Shown in pieces: positions 27,450-36,535 of a stretch of 59,003 nucleotides of DNA. The notes below the pieces were generated by a model. It saw nothing but the letters and a program-made list of their open reading frames with translations, had not been told where the DNA came from and did no database searches. Source of the DNA: Ferrimicrobium acidiphilum DSM 19497 (GTDB taxonomy: Bacteria > Actinomycetota > Acidimicrobiia > Acidimicrobiales > Acidimicrobiaceae); NCBI RefSeq assembly GCF_000949255.1, contig NZ_JXUW01000017.1:1-59003 (forward strand), in the 5' to 3' direction. The position numbers were made by a program, and so were the translations under genes. Position 1 is the stretch's first letter; every line of letters starts with the position of its first letter.

Positions 27450-27849
27450 ATGGGAGAAGCGGAAGAACAGAAAACTAGGAAAGAGAAGACTCGTCGACAA
27501 TTTGACGACGAATTCAAAACGACGCGGTCAGACTTTTCGAGAGTGGGAACCCGTCACTAAGGCAGGTAGCCGAACTCGATGGCGGAATCATTGTGGGCAT
27601 CATTAAAGAAGGAGCTCATCTACCGAACCGGCTTTAACACACGAGAGAGCCCAAGTTCCGCAATCGTTAATAGGATCTGAGTGGTACAACCGAAAGCGTA
27701 GACATTCGAGTATCGACTATGTATCGCCGACTTGCGTTCGAACAAACCGCTACGCTACACGCTGCATGGGTAAGCGGGGTTCAGTGTCCTATTTTGGTGA
27801 GCAATTCCAGTCAACAGCACCATGTACCTTGAAAAGAGCTGACCTCTGA
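27450..27849 (+). pseudogene. IS3-family element remnant, orfA start fused to orfB end
   Basis: The ATG at 27450 has aaggag at a good distance. It opens MGEAEEQKTRKEKTRRQFDD, an orfA start. After a frameshift near 27525 comes VRLFESGNPSLRQVAELDG. Near 27580 the sequence jumps directly to the end of the orfB integrase: SLWASLKKELIYRTGFNTRE, then after another frameshift EWYNRKRRHSSIDYVSPT, ending at 27849. The central part of the element, including most of the DDE domain, has been deleted. Inactive. Nothing is seen in 27850-27993. Confidence 0.75.
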
Positions 27850-27993
27850 ATCCATAAATACGGAGCTGCAATTTATGCACACTTATACAAATTCTGCGTA
27901 TATCCCGAGCACAACCGTCTATCAACAACGATTGTCTAAAAGATTTTGGCCACCTTCATCACCGTTTGAAACAATGCCTACGTGCACAGACCA

Positions 27994-28033
27994 ACAAAGG
28001 TGATGAGTGCTATCATGCACCCATCACCTTTGT
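27994..28033 (-). terminator. Long hairpin after the transporter gene
   Basis: The arms acaaaggtgatg (27994-28005) and catcacctttgt (28022-28033) are perfect complements. Inside them gtgc and gcac pair around a six-base loop, after one mismatch. It lies 30 bp beyond the stop codon of the minus-strand transporter gene. The T-run after the stem is short (tttgttgg), so termination may be weak or bidirectional. Confidence 0.55.
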
Positions 28034-28063
28034 GATTATCTAACAGGACAAACTGTTCAGCGT

Positions 28064-29494
28064 TTACTCCGGTTGTTTTGCCAGACGGTCCTCTGCGGCA
28101 CGCACAATCTGCTCAGCGTGGGCCGCGATATCGTCTTCACCGGAGACATCCTCCATCGATCGATTCGCTGGTTCAGGTAGAACGAGTGTAACCAAGAATC
28201 CAAGAACAGCCATGCCGAACGAGAAGTCAAGGGCACCAGCAACCCCAAGATGACTCTTGATGATTGGGAAGAGGTAGACCCCGAGGAAGGCGCCAAACTT
28301 TGCTATGCCTGCTGACAGACCATGGCCAGTCGAACGCACACTCGTAGGATACATCTCGGCGCTCAGGACAAAGGTGGTCTCATTAGGACCGAACTCAGCG
28401 AAGAAGTAACTCACACCAAACAGAAGCAGGAAGGGCAACACGAAAGTGGTGACGTTTGGAATCACTCCAATGGCGAGAAAGGCCAGCCCCATAAACAGGA
28501 AGCCGATGAGCTGGAGTCGCTTATGCCCTATTCTGTCCATAAACATGGCCGCCAAGTAATAGCCGGGTACAGCCGCAACAGTAAAGACGATCAGCTGGAG
28601 GGCGATCGCCTCCGTAAGTACATGAGCTCCGGTACCACCCAGCACGCTCTTGACGATCAGTGGAGCAGAGACGGAGTTGCCGTAGTAGGCATAGTCGAAT
28701 ACAAACCACGAGCCAGCGGTTCCAAGGAGGTAGAGCAGGTATCGGCGATTCGAAAGAAATGCGCGGAGGCTCATGCGAGCTGGCTTATCATCCGCACGAG
28801 CAACGACGAGTTCGCCGCCAGAAAAGGCTGCCAAGTCTCGGGCTGCTCCCACGTTATCACCCCTGACTCTAGAGCTGTACCTCGGTGATTCTGGCATCTT
28901 CCGGCGCAGGTAGACCACAGCAAGGGCTGGAACCGCACCTAATCCGAGCATCAATCTCCATGCTATATTCGGGTTTACGTCTGCCGACAGCAAGGCGAGT
29001 GCAACGACATATCCAGCGACCGTTCCGAGCGCCTGCATGGCAAATACGAGGCCAACGAGTTTGCCTCGCGACTTGGTGTTAGAGTACTCGCTCATCAGCA
29101 CCGCCGACATCGGGTAGTCGCCGCCGACGCCGATTCCCAGGATGAAACGGAAGACAAGCAGCCAGATAAAGCTCGGAGAAAAGGCCGAGAGAACCGCTCC
29201 CAGCACCATAAGAGCTGCCTCCATCCCGTAGACCTTCTTGCGTCCGAGCTTGTCTGAGATTCGCCCAAAGATTATCGCACCGAAGAAGGCTGAAAGCAAG
29301 GTAATCGAGTTAATGAGACCGGTCTCTGAAGCACTGAGACCCCACTGCTTAGCAATCAGGGTGGTAGCGGTGCCAATAATGAAGAGGTCATAGGCATCGG
29401 TAAAGAAGCCCATTCCCGCTACGAAGATTGATCGTGTGTGAAACCGGGATAGAGGAGCATTGTTCAATGCGTCCGATATGGATTGATCGCTCAT
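28064..29494 (-). CDS. MFS transporter, phosphate:H+ symporter-like
   Basis: 476 residues with 12 predicted membrane segments. MFS signatures: GRISDKLGRKKVYG after helix 2 and the helix 4 segment GIGVGGDYPMSAVLMSEYSN, which closely resembles Pho84/PHT1-type (PHS) symporters. The N-terminal FFTDAYDLFIIG, with its Asp residues, is also typical of PHS. Substrate could be phosphate or another anion. It stands alone, with IS remnants downstream and metF upstream. Confidence 0.82.
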   Translation of the reverse strand: MSDQSISDALNNAPLSRFHTRSIFVAGMGFFTDAYDLFIIGTATTLIAKQWGLSASETGLINSITLLSAFFGAIIFGRISDKLGRKKVYGMEAALMVLGAVLSAFSPSFIWLLVFRFILGIGVGGDYPMSAVLMSEYSNTKSRGKLVGLVFAMQALGTVAGYVVALALLSADVNPNIAWRLMLGLGAVPALAVVYLRRKMPESPRYSSRVRGDNVGAARDLAAFSGGELVVARADDKPARMSLRAFLSNRRYLLYLLGTAGSWFVFDYAYYGNSVSAPLIVKSVLGGTGAHVLTEAIALQLIVFTVAAVPGYYLAAMFMDRIGHKRLQLIGFLFMGLAFLAIGVIPNVTTFVLPFLLLFGVSYFFAEFGPNETTFVLSAEMYPTSVRSTGHGLSAGIAKFGAFLGVYLFPIIKSHLGVAGALDFSFGMAVLGFLVTLVLPEPANRSMEDVSGEDDIAAHAEQIVRAAEDRLAKQPE

Positions 29495-29641
29495 CGCATA
29501 CCTTTCTGTCAGTAGCCGACCACCGTGTTGGTGACAGTACCAGTGTGCCAGGCGGCTATTGACAGAGGCTAACTATTGAGCGACAGGAGAGCAAACATCG
29601 GGTAAACAGTTGGCAAACAATCCTATGTGTGGTACACACCT

Positions 29642-30511
29642 TCAAGCAGAAGCTGTTACCTGGAGGCGCGCAAAGAACTCGGTGGTAACTCGCGCATTGT
29701 TCATAGAGAATAGGTGGATGCCTCGAACACCATCGGCGATTGCCCTCTTCGCAAGCGCTACCGCAGCGTCTAGAGCAAGCGACTGGAATGCCGAAGTATC
29801 GCCATCTCCAGATAAAGCCACCCCATCAAAGCTTGTAGGAGGATCAAGACCAGCGATCTGACTCATCTTCATGAGTTGCTTGTGCGTCGCTGGCACCATC
29901 AGTCCTGGCACTATCGGGACCTTCACCCCCTGGCCAAGCATCGCTTCACGCAGTCCAGCAAAGGAGGCATACTCGAAGAAGAACTGGGTGAGTCCAAGGT
30001 CTGCATGCTCCAACTTCTGTGCCGCATACTGTATATCACTTGCAGTATCTGTTGAGTCAGGGTGGCCATCAGGATGAAGAGCTACCGCTACCGGTAGGTC
30101 ACTCTCTTGGCGCACGAGCTCGACTAGTTCATTTGCGTAGTGGAGTTCACTAGCTGCAAACTCCACTACGCCGTCGAGCGGTGGGTCACCACGCAGCGCC
30201 AGTATGCCACGAACCCCAAGGGTTTGATAGCGATGGATGAGATCGACAAGTTCGCTGCGACTGTGTCCCAAGCACGCAAGGTGGGCAACTACGGCAAAAC
30301 CCTCTTCGATGAGATCTTCGATGAGCGTCAGTGTCCGCTCACGCGAGGAGCCCATTGCACCATAGGTCACAGTAATAAAGTCAGGTTGAACCGTCTTCAT
30401 AGCCGTCAGCAGGGCGCTCAGTCGATCAGACTGAGCCTCGTTGCGCGCTGGCCATACCTCTACCGAGCGCACGAGACCCTGGTGAGCCGGGAGAAGTTCA
30501 ACCTTGCGCAA
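29642..30511 (-). CDS. metF: 5,10-methylenetetrahydrofolate reductase
   Basis: 289 residues, TIM-barrel MTHFR. Motifs: KTVQPDFITVTYGAMGSSRE, EGFAVVAHLACLGHSRSELV, GILALRGDPPL (the LRGDPP signature), DLGLTQFFFEYASF with the FAD/folate-contact QFFFE, and VPGLMVPATHKQLMKMS. It makes 5-methyl-THF for methionine synthesis. Its start overlaps folD by 14 bp; last gene of the one-carbon operon. Confidence 0.92.
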   Translation of the reverse strand: MRKVELLPAHQGLVRSVEVWPARNEAQSDRLSALLTAMKTVQPDFITVTYGAMGSSRERTLTLIEDLIEEGFAVVAHLACLGHSRSELVDLIHRYQTLGVRGILALRGDPPLDGVVEFAASELHYANELVELVRQESDLPVAVALHPDGHPDSTDTASDIQYAAQKLEHADLGLTQFFFEYASFAGLREAMLGQGVKVPIVPGLMVPATHKQLMKMSQIAGLDPPTSFDGVALSGDGDTSAFQSLALDAAVALAKRAIADGVRGIHLFSMNNARVTTEFFARLQVTASA

Positions 30512-31361
30512 GTGAAGCCTCAGCCGCGCTCACCGCATTCGATAGCAGCATTGCTCGCGTCATTGGCCCCACCCCACCGAGACGAGGTGTAACCCAACTT
30601 GCTACCTCTGCCACCGAATCATCAACGTCAGAGAGTAGGGTTCGCCCTGCGAAAGTGGTACCAGCGCCAACAACCACTGCGTCCTTTCGTACCATGTCAG
30701 CGGTGATGATTCCTGGCGATCCCGCAGCAGCGATGATAACATCTGCCTCACGGGTATGGTCCACCAACGAGGGCACACGCGAATGGACGACCGTCACCGC
30801 GGCGTTCAGCCCAGGCCGGTTCAGCGCCAGCAAAAGGGCGAGTGGACGTCCAATTGTCACCCCTCTACCCACGATCACCACGTGCTTACCAGGTAGATCA
30901 ACCCCATGAAGATTGAGGAGTTCTACTATCCCCGCAGGGGTACAGGCAACCACCTTCGGTTCGCCAAGCGTCAACAGGCCAAGGTTATATGGATGAAGAC
31001 CATCAACGTCTTTTGCAGGAGTAACCGCAGATAGTACCATCTCCTGATCTATATGCGCGGGGAGAGGAAGCTGGACTAGGTACGAATGGACACGATCATC
31101 GTCATTGAGCTCGCTGATCGTAGCCAACAGCTCGGCCATAGTCACATCGGCACCGAGACGATAATCGAACGAATCTATCCCAAGCTCTGCGCAGTCAGCG
31201 TGCTTCATCGCCACGTAGCGGGCACTAGGAGGATCATCGCCTACTAGCACGGTGGCAAGCCCTACGGTCACGCCACGAGTCTTTAGAGCCTGAATCCGCT
31301 CACGCAGACCCATCTTGACCTGTGAAGACGCCCAATTCCCATCCAAAACTCTTGCAGACAT
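30498..31361 (-). CDS. folD: Methylene-THF dehydrogenase/cyclohydrolase
   Basis: 287 residues from the ATG at 31361, placed by aaaggag five bases upstream; the frame opens at a TTG 18 bases earlier. Catalytic residues are seen: YVAMKHADCAELGI (the Tyr and Lys), VQLPLPAHID (Gln) and KDVDGLHPYNLG (Asp). The NADP loop reads VVGRGVTIGRPLALLL, with Gly where most FolD proteins have Ser. Interconverts methylene-, methenyl- and formyl-THF, supplying PurH and PurN encoded upstream and MetF downstream. Confidence 0.92.
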   Translation of the reverse strand: MSARVLDGNWASSQVKMGLRERIQALKTRGVTVGLATVLVGDDPPSARYVAMKHADCAELGIDSFDYRLGADVTMAELLATISELNDDDRVHSYLVQLPLPAHIDQEMVLSAVTPAKDVDGLHPYNLGLLTLGEPKVVACTPAGIVELLNLHGVDLPGKHVVIVGRGVTIGRPLALLLALNRPGLNAAVTVVHSRVPSLVDHTREADVIIAAAGSPGIITADMVRKDAVVVGAGTTFAGRTLLSDVDDSVAEVASWVTPRLGGVGPMTRAMLLSNAVSAAEASLAQG

Positions 31362-31417
31362 CCCAGCTCCTTTGCTCAAGAGTGACCCTTCATCACCAAC
31401 AGCGCAACACTACGAGC

Positions 31418-32905
31418 TCAGTGCCTAAAGTGGCGACGAGGTGCGAAGAGCAAGCTGACACCCGCATCTTCGGCTACCTTAGCAATCTCATCGTCCTTGA
31501 CCGAGCCCGATGGTGCTACGATCGTCGTCACCCCGGCTGCAATCAAAGCCTCGAGCCCATCAGGAAAGGGGAAGAAGGCGTCGGATGCACCCGCCCCGCC
31601 TCGAGCCTTGTCGCCAGCCTTCGTCACTGCGATACGGCTAGCATCGACCCTCGATGGTTGACCCTGTCCAACCCCAACCGCAGCTTGATTCTTGACGATA
31701 GTCACAGCATTGGATGCTGCAGCCTGTCCGACTGCAACCGCCATCCACGCATCTGTCATCTCCGCCTGCGACGGTACTCTGGAGGTCACGAGACGGAACT
31801 CCTCCACAGTCTCCAACTCGTCCGGTGGCTGCAGTAAGTATCCGCCTGCCACCGAACGAATCCCCACAGTCAAAGCTGCACCCGGGAAAACAGCAATCCG
31901 GCTACGACGCCGCTTCCCGAGAATGATCTGTTCTGCCTCTGCGACGACGGAAGGAACGACTAGAACATCAAACTTTGGCCGCTCCAGCATGGCTTGCGCC
32001 AGCTCAGGAGTGAGTGGACGATTGATGGCTACTACGCCACCAAAGGCGGAGAGAGGATCACCTTCAAACGCCTCTACATAGGCATCAAGGATCTCGTCTC
32101 GACGAGCTACTCCACACGGACCACCATGTTTTACAATTACACAGGCGGGCCGGTCGCCAAGCCGTTCGAGCAGCCGTTGCGCGCCATCAGCATCAAAAAA
32201 ATTGAGATACGAGGGTTCTTCGGTACCTAACCACTGCGCCTGCGCCCATCCAGTTTCGGCGCCCTCCGCTATATAGAACGCACCGGGCTGGTGAGGATTC
32301 TCGCCGTATCGCAGCTCTCGAGTCCGACGGAGATTGAGCAGTTGATGAGTGGGGAGGGGTGAGTCATCACCCTCCAACCAATTTGCGACTCGGGCATCAT
32401 AGGCTGATACGTAGCCAAAAGCCTTAGCCGCTAGCCTTCGACGATCCTCGATCGTAATCCCAGTCGCCAGACTTTCACGAATCCAGCCATAGTCACTGGG
32501 GTCGACAACTACCGCCACGGAAGCAAAGTTCTTTGCCGCTGCACGCACTAGAGCTGGGCCTCCAATATCTATAAGTTCAACGCTTGGATCAGTATCGAAC
32601 GGATACAGATTGACGATCACGATGTCGATTGGCGACCATCCCTGATCCTCGAGCTCGCGCACATGCTCCGGTAATGAGCGATCGGCCAGGATTGGTCCGT
32701 GTATCGCTGGGTGTAACGTCTTGACCCGCCCGCCAAACAGCGAAGGGAAGCCCGTCAAGTCTTCGACCTTGGTGTGTGCAATACCTAGGCCACGCAGCGC
32801 TTTAGCCGTACCTCCACTGGCGATTAGCGAGTATCCGGCCTCGATGAGCGCCGGCGCAAGAGAGTCGAGTCCTGTCTTGTCATAAAGTGAAATTAGGGCC
32901 TGCAT
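31418..32905 (-). CDS. purH: AICAR transformylase/IMP cyclohydrolase
   Basis: 495 residues. aggagg lies seven bases before the ATG. N-terminal IMP cyclohydrolase (MGS-like) domain: LISLYDKTGLDSLAPALIEA, LIASGGTAKALRGLGI, GGRVKTLHPAIHGPIL. The C-terminal transformylase has the VIVKHGGPCGVA active site (Lys-His) and NAVTIVKNQAAVGVGQGQPS. Slightly shorter than the usual 510-530 residues. Last two steps of IMP synthesis. Overlaps purN by 13 bp. Confidence 0.95.
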   Translation of the reverse strand: MQALISLYDKTGLDSLAPALIEAGYSLIASGGTAKALRGLGIAHTKVEDLTGFPSLFGGRVKTLHPAIHGPILADRSLPEHVRELEDQGWSPIDIVIVNLYPFDTDPSVELIDIGGPALVRAAAKNFASVAVVVDPSDYGWIRESLATGITIEDRRRLAAKAFGYVSAYDARVANWLEGDDSPLPTHQLLNLRRTRELRYGENPHQPGAFYIAEGAETGWAQAQWLGTEEPSYLNFFDADGAQRLLERLGDRPACVIVKHGGPCGVARRDEILDAYVEAFEGDPLSAFGGVVAINRPLTPELAQAMLERPKFDVLVVPSVVAEAEQIILGKRRRSRIAVFPGAALTVGIRSVAGGYLLQPPDELETVEEFRLVTSRVPSQAEMTDAWMAVAVGQAAASNAVTIVKNQAAVGVGQGQPSRVDASRIAVTKAGDKARGGAGASDAFFPFPDGLEALIAAGVTTIVAPSGSVKDDEIAKVAEDAGVSLLFAPRRHFRH

Positions 32906-33531
32906 TGCTGCACCTCCTGTTCAAGTTCATTGCGAAAATTTATCTGTGACCACCAGGGGGTTCCAGGAAGCGCACAACGCTGCGAAGCTACGATCACCGA
33001 GGGATAGAGCCAGCGCTCTACCGCCTTGATTCGATCGTGAAGCGATACGAGATCGTCACCAGGCAACACTCGGACCGGCTCCTGGGCAACTATCGGACCC
33101 GCATCAACCTCAGGGACGACCAGGTGGACCGTTGTACCAGTCACCTTCACTCCGCTAGAGAGCGCCTGTTCAACGGCGTGCCAGCCCGGAAAACTCGGCA
33201 ACAAAGACGGGTGGGTGTTCAACATCGCACCCTCAAACGCCTCAAGCACCGATCCGCTGAGAATGGTACCGAACCCTGCCAACGCTACAAGCTCCACCTT
33301 GGCGTCTTGAAGAGTCGCCAATACGGCATCGCTATAGCGTTCTCGATACAAGGTCCGATTAGCATCCATGAAACCCTCTCTGTCGACCAGAGCGGTGGCT
33401 ATGCCGAGAGACTCAGCCACCGCTAGCCCACGACATGGACGATCGGCCAAAACGAGCTCCGGCGTCACTCCTCGATCGCGGATAGCCTCCATGATCGAAC
33501 CCACACCAGAGACAAGAACCGCTACACGCAC
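32893..33531 (-). CDS. purN: Phosphoribosylglycinamide formyltransferase
   Basis: 212 residues, starting at a GTG. Formyl-THF transferase core with the Asn-His-Asp triad: AMLNTHPSLLPSFPGWHAVE, GTTVHLVVPEVDAGPIVAQE. The substrate loop near the start (VAVLVSGVGSIMEAI) keeps the SG motif, with V-G-S in place of the usual R-G-S-N. Third step of purine synthesis. It lies 25 bp after sucD and overlaps purH. Confidence 0.92.
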   Translation of the reverse strand: MRVAVLVSGVGSIMEAIRDRGVTPELVLADRPCRGLAVAESLGIATALVDREGFMDANRTLYRERYSDAVLATLQDAKVELVALAGFGTILSGSVLEAFEGAMLNTHPSLLPSFPGWHAVEQALSSGVKVTGTTVHLVVPEVDAGPIVAQEPVRVLPGDDLVSLHDRIKAVERWLYPSVIVASQRCALPGTPWWSQINFRNELEQEVQQCRP

Positions 33532-33556
33532 GCCGATAGGTTACCAGATGTGAAGC

Positions 33557-34441
33557 TCAGAGTCTTTCGACTATCTCGACCATTCGGTCTCCAGCCTCAG
33601 TTGGATTGACTGCAACCACGACTCCGGCGTCCCTCAGTACATCCATCTTTCCTTGGGCAGTACCGTGACCGCCTGAGACAATAGCCCCAGCATGTCCCAT
33701 TTTGCGACCAGGAGGTGCTGTTACGCCAGCCACGTAGGCGACCACTGGCTTGCTGACGTGTTCCTTGATGAACAGGGCAGCCTTTTCCTCCTCCTCACCA
33801 CCTATTTCACCGATCATCAGCACAGCCTTAGTCTCGGGATCAGCCTCGAAGGCCGCAAGACAATCGATAAAATTCGTGCCTGGAACAGGATCTCCCCCTA
33901 TGCCGACACAGGTCGTCTGGCCAACACCCTTTTGGCTGAGTTCGTAGAGCGCCTGATAGGTCAAAGTACCGGAGCGCGAGACGATGCCGACGGGTCCGCC
34001 GGCTAGGGCGATGTCTCCAGAGGTGATCCCAATGTTGCAGCGCCCAGGCGAGATGATGCCGGGGCAGTTCGGCCCTAGCAGTCGAGTTCCCGGGTAGTTG
34101 CGCCGGAGCACGCTCGCTACCATCGCCTCGTCTTTAGCGGGAATGAACTCGGTTATGCAGACGACAAAGGCGATACCAGCGGCGGCTGCCTCGATGATCG
34201 CATCAGCTGCAAAGCGTGGCGGAACGACAATGAAGCTAGCGGTTGCGCCTGTAACGGCGGCCGCCTCTTTGACGGAGTCAAAAATAGGTATACCCTCGAC
34301 ATCGGTGCCAGCCTTGCCCGGAGTCACTCCAGCGACCACCTTGGTGCCATAATCGCGGTTTCTCAGCCCATGGAAACGACCCTGGTTTCCGGTTAACCCT
34401 TGGACGATTACCTTCGTGTTCTCATCGACAAAAATGCTCAT
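33557..34441 (-). CDS. sucD: Succinyl-CoA synthetase, alpha subunit
   Basis: 294 residues. CoA-binding N-terminal domain (VIVQGLTGNQGRFHGLRNRD), LLGPNCPGIISPGRCNIGI, and the active-site histidine to be phosphorylated in KMGHAGAIVSGGHGTA. Catalyses succinyl-CoA to succinate with nucleotide triphosphate formation, together with SucC. Overlaps sucC by four bases. Confidence 0.95.
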   Translation of the reverse strand: MSIFVDENTKVIVQGLTGNQGRFHGLRNRDYGTKVVAGVTPGKAGTDVEGIPIFDSVKEAAAVTGATASFIVVPPRFAADAIIEAAAAGIAFVVCITEFIPAKDEAMVASVLRRNYPGTRLLGPNCPGIISPGRCNIGITSGDIALAGGPVGIVSRSGTLTYQALYELSQKGVGQTTCVGIGGDPVPGTNFIDCLAAFEADPETKAVLMIGEIGGEEEEKAALFIKEHVSKPVVAYVAGVTAPPGRKMGHAGAIVSGGHGTAQGKMDVLRDAGVVVAVNPTEAGDRMVEIVERL

Positions 34442-35589
34442 CGTTCACCCTTCTTTGCAAGCTCAACTGCGGTCTTGGCCGCGCCAACCATCGTCTCTTC
34501 CACGCGAATCTTGTCCGACAACAGCCCTCGCAAGATATCGTGGCCCTCACGAGCGTTGGTACCATCGAGCCTGATTACCATTGGGAAGGAGAGTTCGACG
34601 CGCTCTAGTGCCTCTTGAATTCCTTTGGCCACCTCATCACAACGTGTAATACCACCGAAAATGTTGACGAAAACCGCCTGGACCTTCTCATCGGTATTTA
34701 TAACCTCAAGCGCATTGGCCATAGCGTCAGCACCAGCACCACCACCAAGATCCAGGAAGTTCGCGGCGCGACCACCCGCTTGGCTGACCACATCCAACGT
34801 AGCCATGGCAAGGCCAGCTCCGTTTGCAATAATACCTACAGTTCCATCAAGGCCAATGTAGTTGAGACCCTTCGATCTCGCCAGAGCCTCTCGTCCATCG
34901 AGCTCCATGTCAGCACGGTAGGCCTCCCACTCCGGATGACGATAGCCCGCACTGTCATCAAGGGTAACCTTCGCATCAAGTGCGTGAACATTACCATCTG
35001 TCTTGACGATTAACGGATTCACCTCAACGAGATCTGCATCCCCTTCAACAAAAGCCTGATAGAGCTGCAACAACACTTTAGCGACACCTACACGTGATAC
35101 CTCTTCTATGCCAGCCGATGCTACCAATTGAGCTGCCTCTGTCTCCGTGAATCCCTCAAGCGGATCGATGTGGACGCGCGCGATCGCATCGGGGTTGGTC
35201 TTTGCCACCTCCTCGATCTCCACACCACCTTCAGAGGAGAGCAGACACAAATACTGCTTCACTCCCCGGTCGAGGGTGAAACTGACGTAGTACTCCCTTG
35301 CGATATCAGACGCATGTTCTACCCACACCTTATGCACGGTGTGACCTTTGATATCCATGCCCAAGATTGCAGTAGCAACCTCTAAAGCTTCGGCTTCGTC
35401 ACGAACCAGCTTGACGCCACCGGCTTTGCCTCGCCCACCAACCTGAACCTGCGCTTTGACGACGGCCGGAAAGCCAACCTCGCGTGCCGCCTCTACCGCC
35501 GCCTCGGGGTCGCGGACCAACACGCCTGTCGAAGTCGGCACTCCATAGCGTGCAAAAAAATCCTTACCTTGATACTCGAATAGATCCAC
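34438..35589 (-). CDS. sucC: Succinyl-CoA synthetase, beta subunit
   Basis: 383 residues, starting at a GTG. ATP-grasp domain: MDLFEYQGKDFFARYGVPTS, VVKAQVQVGGRGKAGGVKLV, EVNPLIVKTDGNVHALDAK; the C-terminal ligase domain has NFLDLGGGA and VNIFGGITRCDEVAKGI. Precedes sucD. A 131-bp gap separates it from the B12-binding gene, with a possible tiny frame inside. Confidence 0.95.
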   Translation of the reverse strand: MDLFEYQGKDFFARYGVPTSTGVLVRDPEAAVEAAREVGFPAVVKAQVQVGGRGKAGGVKLVRDEAEALEVATAILGMDIKGHTVHKVWVEHASDIAREYYVSFTLDRGVKQYLCLLSSEGGVEIEEVAKTNPDAIARVHIDPLEGFTETEAAQLVASAGIEEVSRVGVAKVLLQLYQAFVEGDADLVEVNPLIVKTDGNVHALDAKVTLDDSAGYRHPEWEAYRADMELDGREALARSKGLNYIGLDGTVGIIANGAGLAMATLDVVSQAGGRAANFLDLGGGAGADAMANALEVINTDEKVQAVFVNIFGGITRCDEVAKGIQEALERVELSFPMVIRLDGTNAREGHDILRGLLSDKIRVEETMVGAAKTAVELAKKGER

Positions 35590-35720
35590 TAGACCTCGCT
35601 TTTCTCACTCATCTCAACCCAACCTTCATCCACTGCTCGACTGCATGTGCCTTCGCCATCTCACAGCCGCGCAGGCACCATCTCACGACCATGTCTCCAT
35701 CCTTGGTTCGGAACAGGCCC

Positions 35721-36131
35721 TCAGCCTGACACCTCCCTGGCATCGAGCGTCGTCGCGAGCCACTCACAGATAGCCGTCAGAGACGAGCCGGGGGTAAACA
35801 CCTGTGCCACACCCATCTCCTGCAAGAGTGGGATGTCACCATCTGGGATAATTCCTCCAACGACAAGCAACACATTTCCCCGTTGGCGCTCCTCAAGACC
35901 CGCAATCAACTTAGGAACCAGCGTCAGATGGGCGCCCGAGAGCAACGACACGCCGACGGCATCGGCATCCTCTTGAACGACTGTCTCAACGATCTGCTCA
36001 ACCGTCTGATGCAGTCCGGTATAGATCACTTCGAAACCAGCGTCGCGCAATGCACGTGCCACCACCTTCGCACCGCGATCATGGCCGTCCAAACCTGGCT
36101 TAGCAACAACTACTCGATAGGGTCTCTCCAC
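35721..36131 (-). CDS. B12-binding domain protein, methylmalonyl-CoA mutase C-terminal type
   Basis: 136 residues starting at a GTG. The cobalamin-binding signature is complete: KPGLDGHDRGAKVVARALRD (DxHxxG, His being the cobalt ligand), VGVSLLSGAHLTLVP, and VVGGIIPDGD. This is the small, free-standing B12 subunit type used by split methylmalonyl-CoA or related acyl-CoA mutases. The catalytic subunit is not in the window. Being upstream of sucCD suits the path methylmalonyl-CoA, succinyl-CoA, succinate. Confidence 0.88.
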   Translation of the reverse strand: MERPYRVVVAKPGLDGHDRGAKVVARALRDAGFEVIYTGLHQTVEQIVETVVQEDADAVGVSLLSGAHLTLVPKLIAGLEERQRGNVLLVVGGIIPDGDIPLLQEMGVAQVFTPGSSLTAICEWLATTLDAREVSG

Positions 36132-36285
36132 TAGGCGAATCTTACCGTAGTTCAGCGCGGAGCGCTAACCAGGCAGCTCAACGACACTGCGCCACAGACG
36201 CACGGGCTAGCAATGCAGCCACAGGTATCATGCACGCCAAGGTCAGACCTTCGTTCGCTGCCTGTCCGATTAAGTCCAACACGGC

Positions 36286-36507
36286 CTAGGCCAAAAGGCG
36301 AGAATCTCCTTCACGTACAAAACCACATCGGTCCAAATACCCAAGTCGCTCCTCAAGAGCCTGCAGCCAAGCGGATTTGTCACGTTCGAACTTAGTCCGA
36401 TCGCCCTCCTCAAAATCGTGCTCCATCTCGCTGAAGGCCAGGTCCTCAGCGTCCAAAAGACGACGATAGTGAACTAGTAGGTTATCATCGATGCAGTGCT
36501 CGATCAC
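36286..36507 (-). CDS. Small protein, unknown function
   Basis: 73 residues from the GTG at 36507, chosen because aaagggggag ends two bases before it; the frame is open to an ATG at 36579, but that start would overlap the upstream gene by 44 bp. The product is charged and helical (MEHDFEEGDRTKFERDKSAW, LQALEERLGYLDRCGFV), soluble, and of no recognised family. Last of three small genes after sdhAB. Confidence 0.5.
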   Translation of the reverse strand: MIEHCIDDNLLVHYRRLLDAEDLAFSEMEHDFEEGDRTKFERDKSAWLQALEERLGYLDRCGFVREGDSRLLA

Positions 36508-36535
36508 GACTCCCCCTTTAGAGATTCGGATGAAC

